DNA of 64,000 bases from Caulobacter sp. BK020 (lineage in GTDB: Bacteria > Pseudomonadota > Alphaproteobacteria > Caulobacterales > Caulobacteraceae). The stretch covers positions 248,001 through 312,000 of the forward strand of contig NZ_SLZL01000001.1 of NCBI RefSeq assembly GCF_004342605.1, in the 5' to 3' direction. The notes under the pieces are model-generated. The model made no database searches. It was given only the letters and a program-made list of their open reading frames with translations, and was not told the DNA's origin. Made by a program: the position numbers and the translations under genes. Position 1 is the first letter of the stretch. Each line of letters begins with the position of its first letter. Shown here piece after piece: positions 1-8,932 of the stretch.

Positions 1-69
1 GACGGGCGCTAGCTGCATGATCTGAGCCCGAAACTCAAGCGCCGAAGCGTGGACGCCGGCGCGGCGGTC

Positions 70-1059
70 CTACCAGTGCGGCCTCAGGCTGAACGAAAAG
101 GCCACCATCTCGTCCTTCTGGGTGGCCATGCCCATGATCTGGTCCTTGGCCCTGATCTTGCGGTGCACATAGCCGAACGAGGCCTGCATCGGCCCCTTTC
201 GCCAGGCCAGCCCCGCCTGGCCGTCGCCGACCAGCTTGCTGCTGGTGTCGGTGGTGACGCCGGCCCGGCTCCAGTCGCCGTCGCCGCTGCGCAGCATGTT
301 CAGGCCGACGGCCTGGCCGCTGGCGGCGGCGAACATGTACCAGCGACCGCGCTGGCCAAACTGGCGGCCATCCTCGACGCCCAGCGAGTCGACGACCCGG
401 TCGCCCATCTTCTTGCCGAACCGCACCGTCGCCCCGGCCTCGGCCGAGCCGCCGGCCCCGCCGAAGCCCAGGCCGGCGTGCGGCGTGACGTCCAGGGCGT
501 ACTTGCCCGCCCCCACCGACACGGCGGCCGGCCAGCCGCGGGTGACGGTGACGTCGACGTCGCGATCCTCGAAACTGTCCTGCTCGGGCCGCACCAGGGC
601 CAGGGGCCGGGTCTGGCCCTGCGCCGCGACGCTGGCCACCGACACGCGCACCGAGTCGACCGCGTGGGCCCCCTCGCCGACGACGAAGGCGTTGGACCGC
701 CAGGTGACCGGGCCGCGGCCCTCGTAATAGCGGTTGGCGTCCAGCAGGCCGGCGTCGCCATAGGCGCCGGCCGGCGACAGCGCGAAGCTGGGATCGCTGG
801 CGCGCCCGGCCTTGGAGACGGGCGCCGCGGCGAAGCCGACGGCTGCGCCGGCGGGGCGCACGTTGCGCACGCCCAGGTCCATGGCGGCGCCGGGGCGCAG
901 GTCGACGATAAAACTGGGCGAGGCGGTCTTGCGGGCGGCGGCCGACGCCCCATCTGCAGGCCTGGACGTTTTGACGGACTTCGACGGGCGAGCCTCAGCG
1001 GCGGCGACAGCCAGCGCGCTTACCGCCAAGATCGCGACAAATGCCGTGCAAGCACGCAT
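70..1059 (-). CDS. Exported outer-membrane protein, possibly LpxR/DUF2219-like
   Basis: A 329-residue protein with a clear N-terminal signal peptide (hydrophobic stretch, Ala-rich cleavage region near residue 23). The C-terminus is a run of alternating residues ending in an aromatic (...SLRPHW), as expected of an outer-membrane beta-barrel. The last third (WYMFAAASGQAVGLNMLRS, then LVGDGQAGLAW and SFGYVHRK) resembles the C-terminal part of lipid A 3'-O-deacylase LpxR-type (DUF2219) barrels, but the N-terminal half is not recognisable. Barrel location is fairly secure; the enzymatic assignment is a guess. It lies downstream of nrdA, separated by a terminator, so it probably has its own promoter. 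Confidence 0.6.
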   Translation of the reverse strand: MRACTAFVAILAVSALAVAAAEARPSKSVKTSRPADGASAAARKTASPSFIVDLRPGAAMDLGVRNVRPAGAAVGFAAAPVSKAGRASDPSFALSPAGAYGDAGLLDANRYYEGRGPVTWRSNAFVVGEGAHAVDSVRVSVASVAAQGQTRPLALVRPEQDSFEDRDVDVTVTRGWPAAVSVGAGKYALDVTPHAGLGFGGAGGSAEAGATVRFGKKMGDRVVDSLGVEDGRQFGQRGRWYMFAAASGQAVGLNMLRSGDGDWSRAGVTTDTSSKLVGDGQAGLAWRKGPMQASFGYVHRKIRAKDQIMGMATQKDEMVAFSFSLRPHW

Positions 1060-1173
1060 TCAGGTCCCCAGAACCCTTTTCCCCTCTGGAAGCCTACTCG
1101 GAATTCGAATGACGTCCATGGGACAAATCCCCGCGTCATCAACATTTCTTACAAGGTAAAGGTTCCCGACGCG

Positions 1174-1204
1174 AAAACGGCGTCGCGGGAGGCCGCGACG
1201 CCGT
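1174..1204 (-). terminator. Rho-independent terminator of nrdA
   Basis: A perfect 12-bp stem (ACGGCGTCGCGG pairing with CCGCGACGCCGT, 4-base loop) is followed on the minus strand by TTTT. It starts 26 bp past the nrdA stop codon, so nrdA appears to be transcribed alone with no nrdB behind it. Confidence 0.75.
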
Positions 1205-1229
1205 CGATCTCGGGGTTCCAAAGGCCCGC

Positions 1230-3107
1230 CTACTGGCAGGCCAGGCATTCCTCGTAGTCGGTCTTGGCCGGGGCGTCGAAGCCGTTGGCGGGCCCCGCCA
1301 CCGCGACGTCAGAGCCGGCGTAGGACGCCCGCTGCACCGATTTGGAGCGCAGGTAGTACAGCGACTTCACGCCGCGCTCCCAGGCCTGCCAGTGCAGCAT
1401 GTGCAGGTCCCACTTGTCGACGTCGCCGGGCAGGAAGATGTTCACCGACTGGCTCTGGCAGATTTCCGGCGTGCGGTCGGCGGCCAGCTCGACCACCCAG
1501 CGCTGGTCCAGTTCGAAGGCGGTCTTGTAGACGTCCTTGTCGTCCTGGCTCAGGAAGTCCAGGTGCTGGACCGAGCCCTCGTTCTCCAGGATCGAACCCC
1601 AGACCGCGTCGGTGTTCTGGCCCTTCTCTTCGAGCAGCTTCTCCAGATAGGGGTTCTTCACCGCGAACGAGCCCGACAGGGTCTTGTGGGTGTAGATGTT
1701 GGCCGGGATCGGCTCGATGCCGGCCGACGTGCCGCCGCAGATGATCGAGATCGAGGCGGTCGGGGCGATGGCCAGCTTGTGCGAGAAGCGTTCCATCGAG
1801 CCGCGATCGGCGGCGTCGGGGCACGGGCCCTTCTCCTGGCCGATGGCGATCGACGCCTTGTCGGCCTCGCGGCGCAGGTGCTTGAACATCCGCATGTTCC
1901 AGCTCTTGGCCAGGGCGCTCTCGAACGGCACGTTCTGGCTTTGCAGGAAGCTGTGGAAGCCCATCAGGCCCAGGCCCACCGAGCGCTCGCGCATGGCGGC
2001 GTAGGCGGCGGCCTTGGCGGCGTCCGGCGCGCGGTCGATGAAGTCCTGCAGGACGTTGTCGAGGAAGCGCATGATGTCCTCGATGAACATCGGATGGTCG
2101 CGCCACTCCAGGAAGGTCTCGGCGTTGACCGACGACAGGCAGCAGACCGCCGTCCGGTCGTTGCCCAGGTGGTCCAGGCCGGTGTGCAGCATGATCTCGC
2201 TGCACAGGTTCGACTGACGGACCTGCAGGCCCAGCTCGCGCTGGTGCTGCGGCATGGCCCGGTTCACGGTGTCCGAGAAGATCAGGTAGGGCTCGCCGGT
2301 CTGCAGGCGCAGCTCCAGCACCTTCTGCCACAGGGCGCGGGCGTCGACCTCACGCAGGACCTCGCCGGTCTTTGGCGAGCGCAGGCCGAACTTGGCCCCG
2401 TCGCGGACGGCGTGCATGAACTCGTCGGTGATCGAGATGCCGTGGTGCAGGTTCAGGGACTTGCGGTTGAAGTCGCCCGACGCCTTGCGGATCTCCAGGA
2501 ACTCCTCGATTTCCGGGTGGTGGATGTCGAGATAGACGGCCGCCGAGCCGCGGCGCAGGCTGCCTTGGCTGATCGCCAGGGTCAGGCTGTCCATCACGCG
2601 GATGAAGGGGATGATGCCGCTGGTCTGGCCCTGGCCCTTGACCTTCTCGCCGATCGAGCGGACGCCGCCCCAGTAGGTGCCGATGCCGCCGCCGTTGGCC
2701 GCCAGCCAGACGTTCTCGTTCCAGACGCCCAGGATGCCGTCCAGGCTGTCGTCGACCGCGTTCAGGAAGCAGCTGATCGGCAGGCCGCGCTCGGCGCCGC
2801 CGTTGCTGAGCACCGGGGTCGACGGCATGAACCACAGCTGGCTCATATAGTCGTAGACGCGCTGGGCGTGGTCGGCGTCGTCGGCGAAGGCCGTCGACAC
2901 GCGGGCGAACATGTCCTGGTACGACTCGCCCGGCAGAAGGTAGCGGTCTTCCAGCGTGGTCTTGCCGAAATCGGTCAGCAGGGCGTCGCGCGAGCGATCG
3001 ACCTCGACCTTGCGCACCAGGGCCAGCTTGGGGCGTTCGGAGGTTCGCAGGCCTTCGGTGCGGGCCTGGGGGACAGCCGTCGTCGTCTTCGCCGCTTCAC
3101 TGCTCAT
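1230..3107 (-). CDS. nrdA: Ribonucleoside-diphosphate reductase, class I large subunit
   Basis: Reduces ribonucleoside diphosphates to deoxyribonucleotides with a radical-generating NrdB partner. The 625-residue protein shows the class I landmarks: STPVLSNGG, the redox cysteine in NLCSEI, the second cysteine region AVCCLSSVN, SVGLGLMGFHSF, PTASISIICGGTSAGIEPI and a redox-shuttle C-terminus ending CLACQ (two cysteines). The N-terminus goes almost directly into the catalytic barrel, with no recognisable ATP-cone domain. I start at the ATG at 3107; a TTG at 3113 is the alternative and no strong Shine-Dalgarno decides between them. No nrdB is present nearby. Two candidate NrdR boxes lie upstream. 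Confidence 0.93.
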   Translation of the reverse strand: MSSEAAKTTTAVPQARTEGLRTSERPKLALVRKVEVDRSRDALLTDFGKTTLEDRYLLPGESYQDMFARVSTAFADDADHAQRVYDYMSQLWFMPSTPVLSNGGAERGLPISCFLNAVDDSLDGILGVWNENVWLAANGGGIGTYWGGVRSIGEKVKGQGQTSGIIPFIRVMDSLTLAISQGSLRRGSAAVYLDIHHPEIEEFLEIRKASGDFNRKSLNLHHGISITDEFMHAVRDGAKFGLRSPKTGEVLREVDARALWQKVLELRLQTGEPYLIFSDTVNRAMPQHQRELGLQVRQSNLCSEIMLHTGLDHLGNDRTAVCCLSSVNAETFLEWRDHPMFIEDIMRFLDNVLQDFIDRAPDAAKAAAYAAMRERSVGLGLMGFHSFLQSQNVPFESALAKSWNMRMFKHLRREADKASIAIGQEKGPCPDAADRGSMERFSHKLAIAPTASISIICGGTSAGIEPIPANIYTHKTLSGSFAVKNPYLEKLLEEKGQNTDAVWGSILENEGSVQHLDFLSQDDKDVYKTAFELDQRWVVELAADRTPEICQSQSVNIFLPGDVDKWDLHMLHWQAWERGVKSLYYLRSKSVQRASYAGSDVAVAGPANGFDAPAKTDYEECLACQ

Positions 3108-3162
3108 GATCAAAAATCCATAATCAATCAGCGAGTTCCGGAGAAGGGAACGCCCCGTCCAG

Positions 3163-3210
3163 CCGCTATATCTTGTGGCCGAGGAGCCCCCTCAGCCCAC
3201 ATATGGGGCC
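3163..3210 (-). promoter_or_regulatory. Pair of candidate NrdR boxes upstream of nrdA
   Basis: Positions 3163-3178 read CCGCTATATCTTGTGG, with the CTATATCTTG core typical of proteobacterial NrdR boxes. Positions 3195-3210 read GCCCACATATGGGGCC. Their centres are 32 bp apart, about three helical turns, the spacing known for paired NrdR boxes. Both lie 55-105 bp upstream of the nrdA start. The first box is convincing; the second is weaker. Confidence 0.5.
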
Positions 3211-3560
3211 ACAGTGGCTAATGACTCGTCAACGACGAGATGTGCTCCGCGGGCGAGTTTTTTCTTAACAAGCTGTGAACGAACGCCGGTCCCTCGGAAG
3301 ATGCTGGGCGCGATCAAAGGGTTGCATGATCAAGGCGATGGCGGCTGCGACGCCCTGTCGCGGTCAACAAAGAAGTGATCCGGCGGCGGAGCGGATTCCG
3401 CCAAAGGCGCTTGCCAATTCGATGCGCCCGGGCGGTGGGGGTTGTTCGGCGGATGACCTCAGTGCGAGGCATTGCGACTCATACATATCGCGGCGAGTTG
3501 CCGGGATATTGATTGGCCGCAACCGCATCCAAAACGCGTCCCGCGGTTGAACGCGCAAAA
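3211..3560. other. Gene-free stretch between nrdA control region and ompA terminator
   Basis: About 350 bp with only short overlapping reading frames lacking ribosome-binding sites or family resemblance. It includes a T-rich patch (near 3258) and presumably carries nrdA promoter elements. I see no RNA gene or repeat here. Confidence 0.5.
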
Positions 3561-3589
3561 GAAAAGGGCCCGGCCTTTCGGCCGAGCCC
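3557..3589 (-). terminator. Rho-independent terminator of ompA
   Basis: On the minus strand a 10-bp stem (one mismatch) with a GAAA loop, GGGCTCGGCC/GGCCGGGCCC, is followed by TTTTCTTTT. It begins about 25 bp after the ompA stop codon. Confidence 0.85.
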
Positions 3590-3614
3590 TCAACTTCAGC
3601 GCCTGATCTTGATC

Positions 3615-4817
3615 TTAGAAGTTGATCGAGATCGTGGAACGGCGGTTCAGCGGTTCCTTCACACCGTCGCCGGTGGCGACGGCGGGGGCGCTTTCACCCT
3701 TCCAGTCAACGGCCAGGGTGTCGGCGGCGACACCGGCGCCGACCAGGGCGTCAGCCACGGCCTTCGCACGACGCTCCGAGAGCTTGGCGTTGTACTTCGG
3801 CGAACCCGAGGTGTCGGTGTGACCCACGACCACCAGCTTGGTGGCGTGGCCCGAGGTCGCGTAGTTCGCGGCTTCCGAAACCACCGACTGGGCTTCCGGC
3901 GTCAGCACGTACTGATCGAACGGGAAGTAGACGATGAACTCGCGCGCTTCGTACTGCGGCGGCGGCGGAGGCGGCGGCGGCGGCGGAGGCGGCGGGGGAG
4001 GCGGCGGGGGCGGCGGCGGCGGGGGAGGCGGCGGCGGCGGCGGCGGGGCGGCGAAGGAGTACCGCAGACCGACGGTCAGCGATTGGTCCTTGTACTGCCC
4101 TTCGAACGAACCGGGATTGATCGGGCCCGAGCTGGTGGTCTGCCAGGCGTGATCCTGGGTCGCGAACCAGCGATAGGTCACATCGACCTTCAGCTTGTCG
4201 GTCGCCTTGATCGAGGCGCCGGCGATAGCTTGCCAGGCGACCGAGATGTCGTCGTCGTCGGCGGTCAGGTTCTGGATGGCGGGGTTGGCCGCGGTGACCG
4301 GGCCGACGCCGCTGTACTGACCCAGCGCGCTGACGTCGAGGCGGTTGATGCCGACGCCGGCGCCCAGGAACGGGTTGATCCACGAGTCCGGGGCGAAATC
4401 GTACAGGACGTTGACCATCAGCGACCAGGAGTCGATCGAGCCCGACGGGCTGCCGCAGGTCGGGGCGGCCGCGGTGCGGGTCACGCCGGGGGTGCAGAGG
4501 CCGATCGGCTGCTGGCGGACCGGGTTGCCGCGGACGCTGGTCAGGTCGCCAGGACGATAACCGCCCTCGACTTCGGCGCGCCAGTTCGGGTTGAACTGGT
4601 AGCCCAGGCGGACGAAGCCGGCCCAGTCGTCATCGGCCGACCAGGTCCAGTGCGCCGGAGCGCCGTCCCGCAGGTTTACTTCCGATTCGGTGTTGATGCC
4701 CTCGGGCCAGTGATAGCCAAGGTCGACCGCGCCGTACCAGCCGGTCTCTTGGGCCGAAGCGGCGCCAGCGGCGAACACCGCGGCCAGAGCCACTCCCGCC
4801 AGGAGTTGAAGTTTCAT
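3615..4817 (-). CDS. OmpA-family outer-membrane protein with long polyproline linker
   Basis: A 400-residue envelope protein. Residues 1-23 form a signal peptide ending ASAQE. Residues 24 to about 256 form an OmpA-type beta-barrel with aromatic-alternating strands and FLGAGVGINRL. Residues 258-287 are 30 consecutive prolines. From 288 onward comes the OmpA/MotB peptidoglycan-binding domain (FPFDQYVLTPEA, GHTDTSGSPKYNAKLSERRA), which tethers the outer membrane to the wall. OmpA proteins commonly have a Pro/Ala-rich hinge, but one this long and pure is extreme and sits in a near-pure GGC/GGA repeat tract prone to slippage. An AGGGCTCTT Shine-Dalgarno-like stretch precedes the ATG. Confidence 0.9.
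   Translation of the reverse strand: MKLQLLAGVALAAVFAAGAASAQETGWYGAVDLGYHWPEGINTESEVNLRDGAPAHWTWSADDDWAGFVRLGYQFNPNWRAEVEGGYRPGDLTSVRGNPVRQQPIGLCTPGVTRTAAAPTCGSPSGSIDSWSLMVNVLYDFAPDSWINPFLGAGVGINRLDVSALGQYSGVGPVTAANPAIQNLTADDDDISVAWQAIAGASIKATDKLKVDVTYRWFATQDHAWQTTSSGPINPGSFEGQYKDQSLTVGLRYSFAAPPPPPPPPPPPPPPPPPPPPPPPPPPPPPPQYEAREFIVYFPFDQYVLTPEAQSVVSEAANYATSGHATKLVVVGHTDTSGSPKYNAKLSERRAKAVADALVGAGVAADTLAVDWKGESAPAVATGDGVKEPLNRRSTISINF
3957..4046 (-). repeat. Polyproline-coding low-complexity tract
   Basis: Ninety bases of CCG/CCC/CCT codons, all proline, inside ompA. Synonymous third positions vary (CCG mostly, with scattered CCT and CCC), so it is not a perfect trinucleotide repeat. Confidence 0.95.
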
Positions 4818-5144
4818 ATCAAGAGCCCTCTATTGCCCTGCACCGGCCGAGACCGACCGAGCATTGTTATACCAAGGCGCACGATCCGCGAAAGTGTCAG
4901 CAGAGCAACACCCGCCAGGTTTCGGCGCCCTCTGAGAAGACGCCGCGAACACCTGACCCGTCCCTGCAGAATCAACTTCCGAGCGTTTCGGCTGACTGTC
5001 CCGGAAAAAGCGCCAGCGCGGTACCGGTTCGCACGTGAATCCGCGCAGCGCAAGGCCTTGAGCACGTTTTGCCCCTTCGAGGTGCGTAAAAACGTCACGT
5101 CCGGGCACGAACTTCACAGCGGCGCACAAGGGGCGCCGGCTACC
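4818..5144. other. Intergenic region upstream of ompA
   Basis: About 330 bp carrying the ompA promoter region. A TATAAC -10-like hexamer on the minus strand at about 4866-4871 is the best promoter element I can see, without a convincing -35. The short overlapping frames here have no supporting evidence. Confidence 0.35.
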
Positions 5145-6341
5145 TCAGTCGAGCGTCCTACGGTAGCGCGACATGGCGGCGGCGGCGATCGCCACGACAA
5201 ATACCGCCAGGGCGGCAAGACTTGTCCACAGGTCCACAAGCCCCAGTCCTTTAAGTAAAGACCCGCGCATCACCCTCAGGAAGTGGGTCACGGGAATCAC
5301 GCCGCCCAGGGCCTGGGCCCAGGCCGGCATGCCCCGGAACGGGAACATGAAGCCCGAGAGCAGGATCGACGGCAGAATGTAAAAGAATGACATCTGCACG
5401 GCCTGCAGCTGGTTGCGGGCCACGGTCGAGATCAGGAAGCCCAGCGACAGCGACCCGAGGATGAACAGCACCACCCCCAGGGCCAGGGCGTCCCAGCCCC
5501 CCGCCATCGGCACCGAGAACAGCACCCGGGCCAGGACCAGGATCACCACCGTCTGGATCAGGCCGACCACCACATAGGGCGACAGCTTGCCGATCATCAC
5601 CTCGATCGGCTTGGCCGGGGTGGCTAGCAGGCTTTCCATCGTGCCGCGCTCGTATTCCCGGGTCATGCCCAGCGAGGTCATCATCACCAGGGTCATGGAC
5701 AGCACTACGCCCAGCAGGCCGGGCACGATGTTGTAGGCGGTGATGGCCTCCGGATTGTAGCGGCGGTGGATCACCACCTCGAACGGATCCTGGCCGGTCG
5801 CCATGCCGGAAGAGGGGGCGGCCGCGCCGACCAGGTCGCGGGAAAGCGCGGTGCGCGGAAGGTTGGCCAGCGCGGCGATCGCTCCACCGGTGGCGGCCGG
5901 GTCGGAGGCGTCGGCCTCGACCAGGATCTGGGCGCCGTCGCCACGCACCACCCGGCGGGTGAAGTCGGCCGGGATGGTCAGGGCGAACTGCACCTCTCCC
6001 CGGGCGATCGCCCGGTCCAGCTCCTCGGGCGAGGCGGCCTCGCGGACGATCTCGAAATAGCCGTTGTGGGCCAGGGCCGAGAGGGCCGAGCGGGCCATCG
6101 GCCCGTGGTCCTGCACCAGCACGGCGGTGGGCAGGTCGCGCGGGTCGCTGTTGATCGCATAGCCGAACAGCATCAGCTGGACGATCGGCATGACCAGGAT
6201 CATCGCATAGGTCAGCCGGTCGCGGGTCAGCTGGATGAACTCCTTGGTCAGCACCGCCAGAATGCGGTTCAGCGACAGTCCTCGATCTGAAGATTGGCCG
6301 CGATCGGCGAGAGCCCCCGGATCGGAAGACCGGGCGCTCAT
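5145..6341 (-). CDS. ABC transporter permease (ABC-2 type, YhhJ/YbhR-like)
   Basis: A 398-residue inner-membrane subunit of a drug/toxin exporter. An N-terminal membrane helix (about residues 35-55, MILVMPIVQLMLFGYAI) is followed by a large periplasmic domain and then five hydrophobic segments in the C-terminal half. REYERGTMESLLATPAKP is the hallmark of ABC-2 permeases of the YbhS/YhhJ group. The start at 6341 gives an ATGA overlap with the ATPase stop; a longer in-frame extension upstream is only an open shadow of the ATPase gene. Last gene of the four-gene operon. One permease is visible, so it may act as a homodimer or with a paralogue elsewhere. Confidence 0.88.
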   Translation of the reverse strand: MSARSSDPGALADRGQSSDRGLSLNRILAVLTKEFIQLTRDRLTYAMILVMPIVQLMLFGYAINSDPRDLPTAVLVQDHGPMARSALSALAHNGYFEIVREAASPEELDRAIARGEVQFALTIPADFTRRVVRGDGAQILVEADASDPAATGGAIAALANLPRTALSRDLVGAAAPSSGMATGQDPFEVVIHRRYNPEAITAYNIVPGLLGVVLSMTLVMMTSLGMTREYERGTMESLLATPAKPIEVMIGKLSPYVVVGLIQTVVILVLARVLFSVPMAGGWDALALGVVLFILGSLSLGFLISTVARNQLQAVQMSFFYILPSILLSGFMFPFRGMPAWAQALGGVIPVTHFLRVMRGSLLKGLGLVDLWTSLAALAVFVVAIAAAAMSRYRRTLD

Positions 6342-7294
6342 TGGAAATTGTCCTTCGACGCGGCCATCAGCTGGATGAACACGTCCTCCAGGGTGGGCGA
6401 GACCTCGGTCCAGGCCAGCGGCGGCTTGCGATAGGGGGCGATCGCGGCCTCCAGCGCCACGCGGTCCTGGCCGCTGACGTGCAGGGCGGCGCCGAACGGG
6501 GCGGCCATGGCCACGCCGGGCGCCTTGGCCAGGTCGCGGCCCAGGCGATCGGCCCCGGGCCCCTCCGCGCGGAAAGTCGTCAACCCCGACTGGCCGATCA
6601 CCGCGTCCAGGGTCCCGCGCGCCATCAGCCGACCGTAGGCGATATAGGCGATGTCGTGGCAGCGCTCGGCCTCGTCCATGTAGTGGGTCGAGACCATCAC
6701 GGTCAGGCCCTCGGCCGACAGGGCGTGGATCTCGTCCCAGAACTCGCGCCGCGCCTGGGGATCGACGCCGGCGGTGGGCTCGTCCAGCAGCAGCAGGCGC
6801 GGCTCGTGCAGCACGCAGGCGGCCAGGGCCAGGCGCTGTTTCCAGCCGCCCGAAAGGCTGCCGGCCAGCTGCTTCTGACGGTTGACCAAACCCAGGCGAT
6901 CGAGGGCCTCGTCCACCCGCTGGCGCCGACGGTCCAGGCCATAGATCCGGGCCGTGAAGTCCAGGTTCTCGCGGATCGACAGGTCCTCGTAGAGCGAGAA
7001 CTTCTGGGTCATGTAGCCCGTCTGGCGCTTGACCGCCTCGGCCTGTCGCCGGAAGTCCAGGCCCAGCACCGTCCCCTCGCCGCCGTCCGGGGTCAGCAGG
7101 CCGCACAGCATGCGCAGGGTCGTGGTCTTGCCCGAGCCGTTGGGGCCCAGGAAGCCGGTGATCTTGCCCGCCCCCACCTGGATGGTCAGGTCCTGGACCA
7201 CGTGCTTGTCGCCATACGACTTGTCGAGGCCGCGGACATCGACGGCGAGATCGGCGACCGCCAGGTCGGCGGCGGCCGGGGCGGCGGCGCTCAC
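6338..7294 (-). CDS. ABC transporter ATP-binding protein
   Basis: A 318-residue cytoplasmic ATPase driving the exporter. Walker A is GPNGSGKTT (residues 50-58), the signature LSGGWKQR starts at about 147, and Walker B plus catalytic Glu is LLLLDEPTAGVDP (from 167), followed by the switch region VSTHYMDEAERC. This pattern is typical of the YbhF/CcmA-type drug-export ATPases. It starts with GTG at 7294, overlapping the HlyD stop by 4 bases, and ends with a 4-base overlap with the permease, indicating translational coupling. Confidence 0.92.
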   Translation of the reverse strand: MSAAAPAAADLAVADLAVDVRGLDKSYGDKHVVQDLTIQVGAGKITGFLGPNGSGKTTTLRMLCGLLTPDGGEGTVLGLDFRRQAEAVKRQTGYMTQKFSLYEDLSIRENLDFTARIYGLDRRRQRVDEALDRLGLVNRQKQLAGSLSGGWKQRLALAACVLHEPRLLLLDEPTAGVDPQARREFWDEIHALSAEGLTVMVSTHYMDEAERCHDIAYIAYGRLMARGTLDAVIGQSGLTTFRAEGPGADRLGRDLAKAPGVAMAAPFGAALHVSGQDRVALEAAIAPYRKPPLAWTEVSPTLEDVFIQLMAASKDNFQ

Positions 7295-8277
7295 CGCCCC
7301 GCGTCCTTCAGCGGCGTGACGTCGATCGGCAGGCCGGGCGGCAGGCCGGCCGGTTGGTCCGGCAGGGCCTCGACCAGGAACACCAGCCGGTCGCGGGCGT
7401 CGCGGCTGTAGATCACCGGCGGAGTGAACTCGGCCCGCGGGCTGACGAAATTGATCCGGGCGCCGAGCCCCGGCTTGCAGCCGTCGCAGGCGAAGGCGAT
7501 CCGCGTCCCCGGCCTATAGAGCGAGACCTCGGCCTGGGGCACGTAGAAGCGCAGGCGCACCCGGTCGTCGGGCAGCAGGGCCACCACCGGCTGGTTGGCC
7601 GCCACCCACTCGCCGGGCTGGTAGAAGACGTCCTGCACCCGAGCCGCCGCCGGGGCCCTGGGGCTGATCTGGTCCAGGCGGTTCTGGGCGACCGCCAGCT
7701 GGTCGCGGGCGGCGGCGGCCTGGCTTTCGGCGGCCCGGACAGCGTCAGGCCGCGCGCCCAGGGTCCCGACCCGGCGCTGCTGTTCGACCGTCCGGACATT
7801 GGCCTGGGCGGTCTTCAGCGCGGCCCGCGCCTGATCCAGACGGGCCGGCGCGTAGATCCCCTTGGCGACCAGCGGCGCGATCCGATCGTAGTCGGCCTGG
7901 GCCTGCGCCAAGGCGGCGGCGGCGGCGGCGCGCTGGGCGTCGTAGACCGCCAGTTCGTCCGGCCGCTGGCCCTTGGCGGCGTCCAGCGCCTGGGACGCGG
8001 CGGCGGCGGCCTGGGACGCGGCCTGGTCGCGGGCCGCGACCAGCTGGGCGGCGTCCAGGGCGAACAGCGGCTGGCCGGCCGCCACCCGCTGGCCGCGCTG
8101 CACCGACACCGTGCTGACCGGCCCGGCCGTGGACGCCCCGACATACAGCGTCTCGCCCTCGACATAGCCCGACAGCCGCCGGGGATGGGCCGCGCCCGGC
8201 CCCCAGAGCCGCCAGGCCACGAACCCGACCAGCCCGACCGCGACCACGGCCAGGACGATGCGAACCGGCGGCTTCAT
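7291..8277 (-). CDS. HlyD/YbhG-family periplasmic adaptor
   Basis: A 328-residue membrane-fusion protein. It has an N-terminal anchor helix (residues about 7-25), a lipoyl/biotinyl half-motif ([19 protein letters not shown]), a long Ala/Gln-rich coiled-coil hairpin (about 80-190) and a beta-barrel region ([20 protein letters not shown]). It links the ABC exporter to an outer-membrane channel. The ATG at 8277 overlaps the TetR stop by 4 bases; the longer open frame upstream is a shadow of tetR. The trio of YbhG-like adaptor, YbhF-like ATPase and YbhS-like permease is a recognised tripartite efflux arrangement. Confidence 0.9.
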   Translation of the reverse strand: MKPPVRIVLAVVAVGLVGFVAWRLWGPGAAHPRRLSGYVEGETLYVGASTAGPVSTVSVQRGQRVAAGQPLFALDAAQLVAARDQAASQAAAAASQALDAAKGQRPDELAVYDAQRAAAAAALAQAQADYDRIAPLVAKGIYAPARLDQARAALKTAQANVRTVEQQRRVGTLGARPDAVRAAESQAAAARDQLAVAQNRLDQISPRAPAAARVQDVFYQPGEWVAANQPVVALLPDDRVRLRFYVPQAEVSLYRPGTRIAFACDGCKPGLGARINFVSPRAEFTPPVIYSRDARDRLVFLVEALPDQPAGLPPGLPIDVTPLKDAGR

Positions 8278-8918
8278 GCCCGCGCCTCCCCGGCCTCGAC
8301 CAGCATGCCCCTCAGCACGACCTCGGCGTGCTGGGCCAGCAGGGCCTTCAGGTTGACCGGCTTGACCCCGACCGGCGCGAACACCTCGCGCCACAGCACG
8401 CCCAGCAGCAAGGGGCCCGCCAGGCTGAACACATAGAGCTGGGGATCGCCGGGCCGCACCTCGCCGCGCGCCTGGGCCGCGGCCACCGCCCCGCTCATCG
8501 CGCCCAGCATCAGCGAGACCACGTCCTCGTGCCAGACCTTGGCCAGCTCGGGGAAATTGCGCGACTCGCCGATCACCATCTTGGCCACCGCGCCCAGCCG
8601 CCCCTCGGTCATCACCTCGCCGATGCGGGCGAAGACCAGGCGGATCAGGTCGCCGAACGGCAGCGGGCTCTGGCCGATGAAGCCGGCCATCGCCGCCAGG
8701 CTGGGCGCGATCGTCTCGCGCACCACCGCCCGGAACAGGTCCTGCTTGGTCTCGAAATAGAGATAGAGCGCGCCCTTGGAGACCCCGGCCCGGGCGGCGA
8801 TGTCGTCCAGCCGCGCGGCCGCGAAGCCCTTCTCGGAAAACACCTCCAGCGCCGCGGCGATGATCTCGCCGGGCCGCGCCTCGCTGCGTCGTCGCCACTT
8901 GGGTTGGCCGGGAGGCAT
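8274..8918 (-). CDS. TetR/AcrR-family repressor of the efflux operon
   Basis: A 214-residue regulator with the classic TetR N-terminal [23 protein letters not shown] followed by [20 protein letters not shown] (residues about 18-58), then a helical ligand-binding domain. It is the first gene of the operon and should repress its own transcript from the palindrome 15 bp upstream of its start codon, with release by a substrate of the pump. The ligand is unknown. Confidence 0.92.
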   Translation of the reverse strand: MPPGQPKWRRRSEARPGEIIAAALEVFSEKGFAAARLDDIAARAGVSKGALYLYFETKQDLFRAVVRETIAPSLAAMAGFIGQSPLPFGDLIRLVFARIGEVMTEGRLGAVAKMVIGESRNFPELAKVWHEDVVSLMLGAMSGAVAAAQARGEVRPGDPQLYVFSLAGPLLLGVLWREVFAPVGVKPVNLKALLAQHAEVVLRGMLVEAGEARA

Positions 8919-8932
8919 GGCGGGGGCTCGCT

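Noticed and set aside
3934-4152. A plus-strand polyglycine protein
   Set aside because: It is the reverse complement of the polyproline tract of ompA.
5145-7106. A 653-residue fusion of an unknown N-terminus to the ABC permease
   Set aside because: The extra N-terminal part is the ATPase gene read in another frame; the ATGA overlap at 6338-6341 marks the true start.
7291-8898. A 535-residue fusion in front of HlyD
   Set aside because: The extension is tetR in another frame; the adaptor starts at 8277 with its anchor helix.
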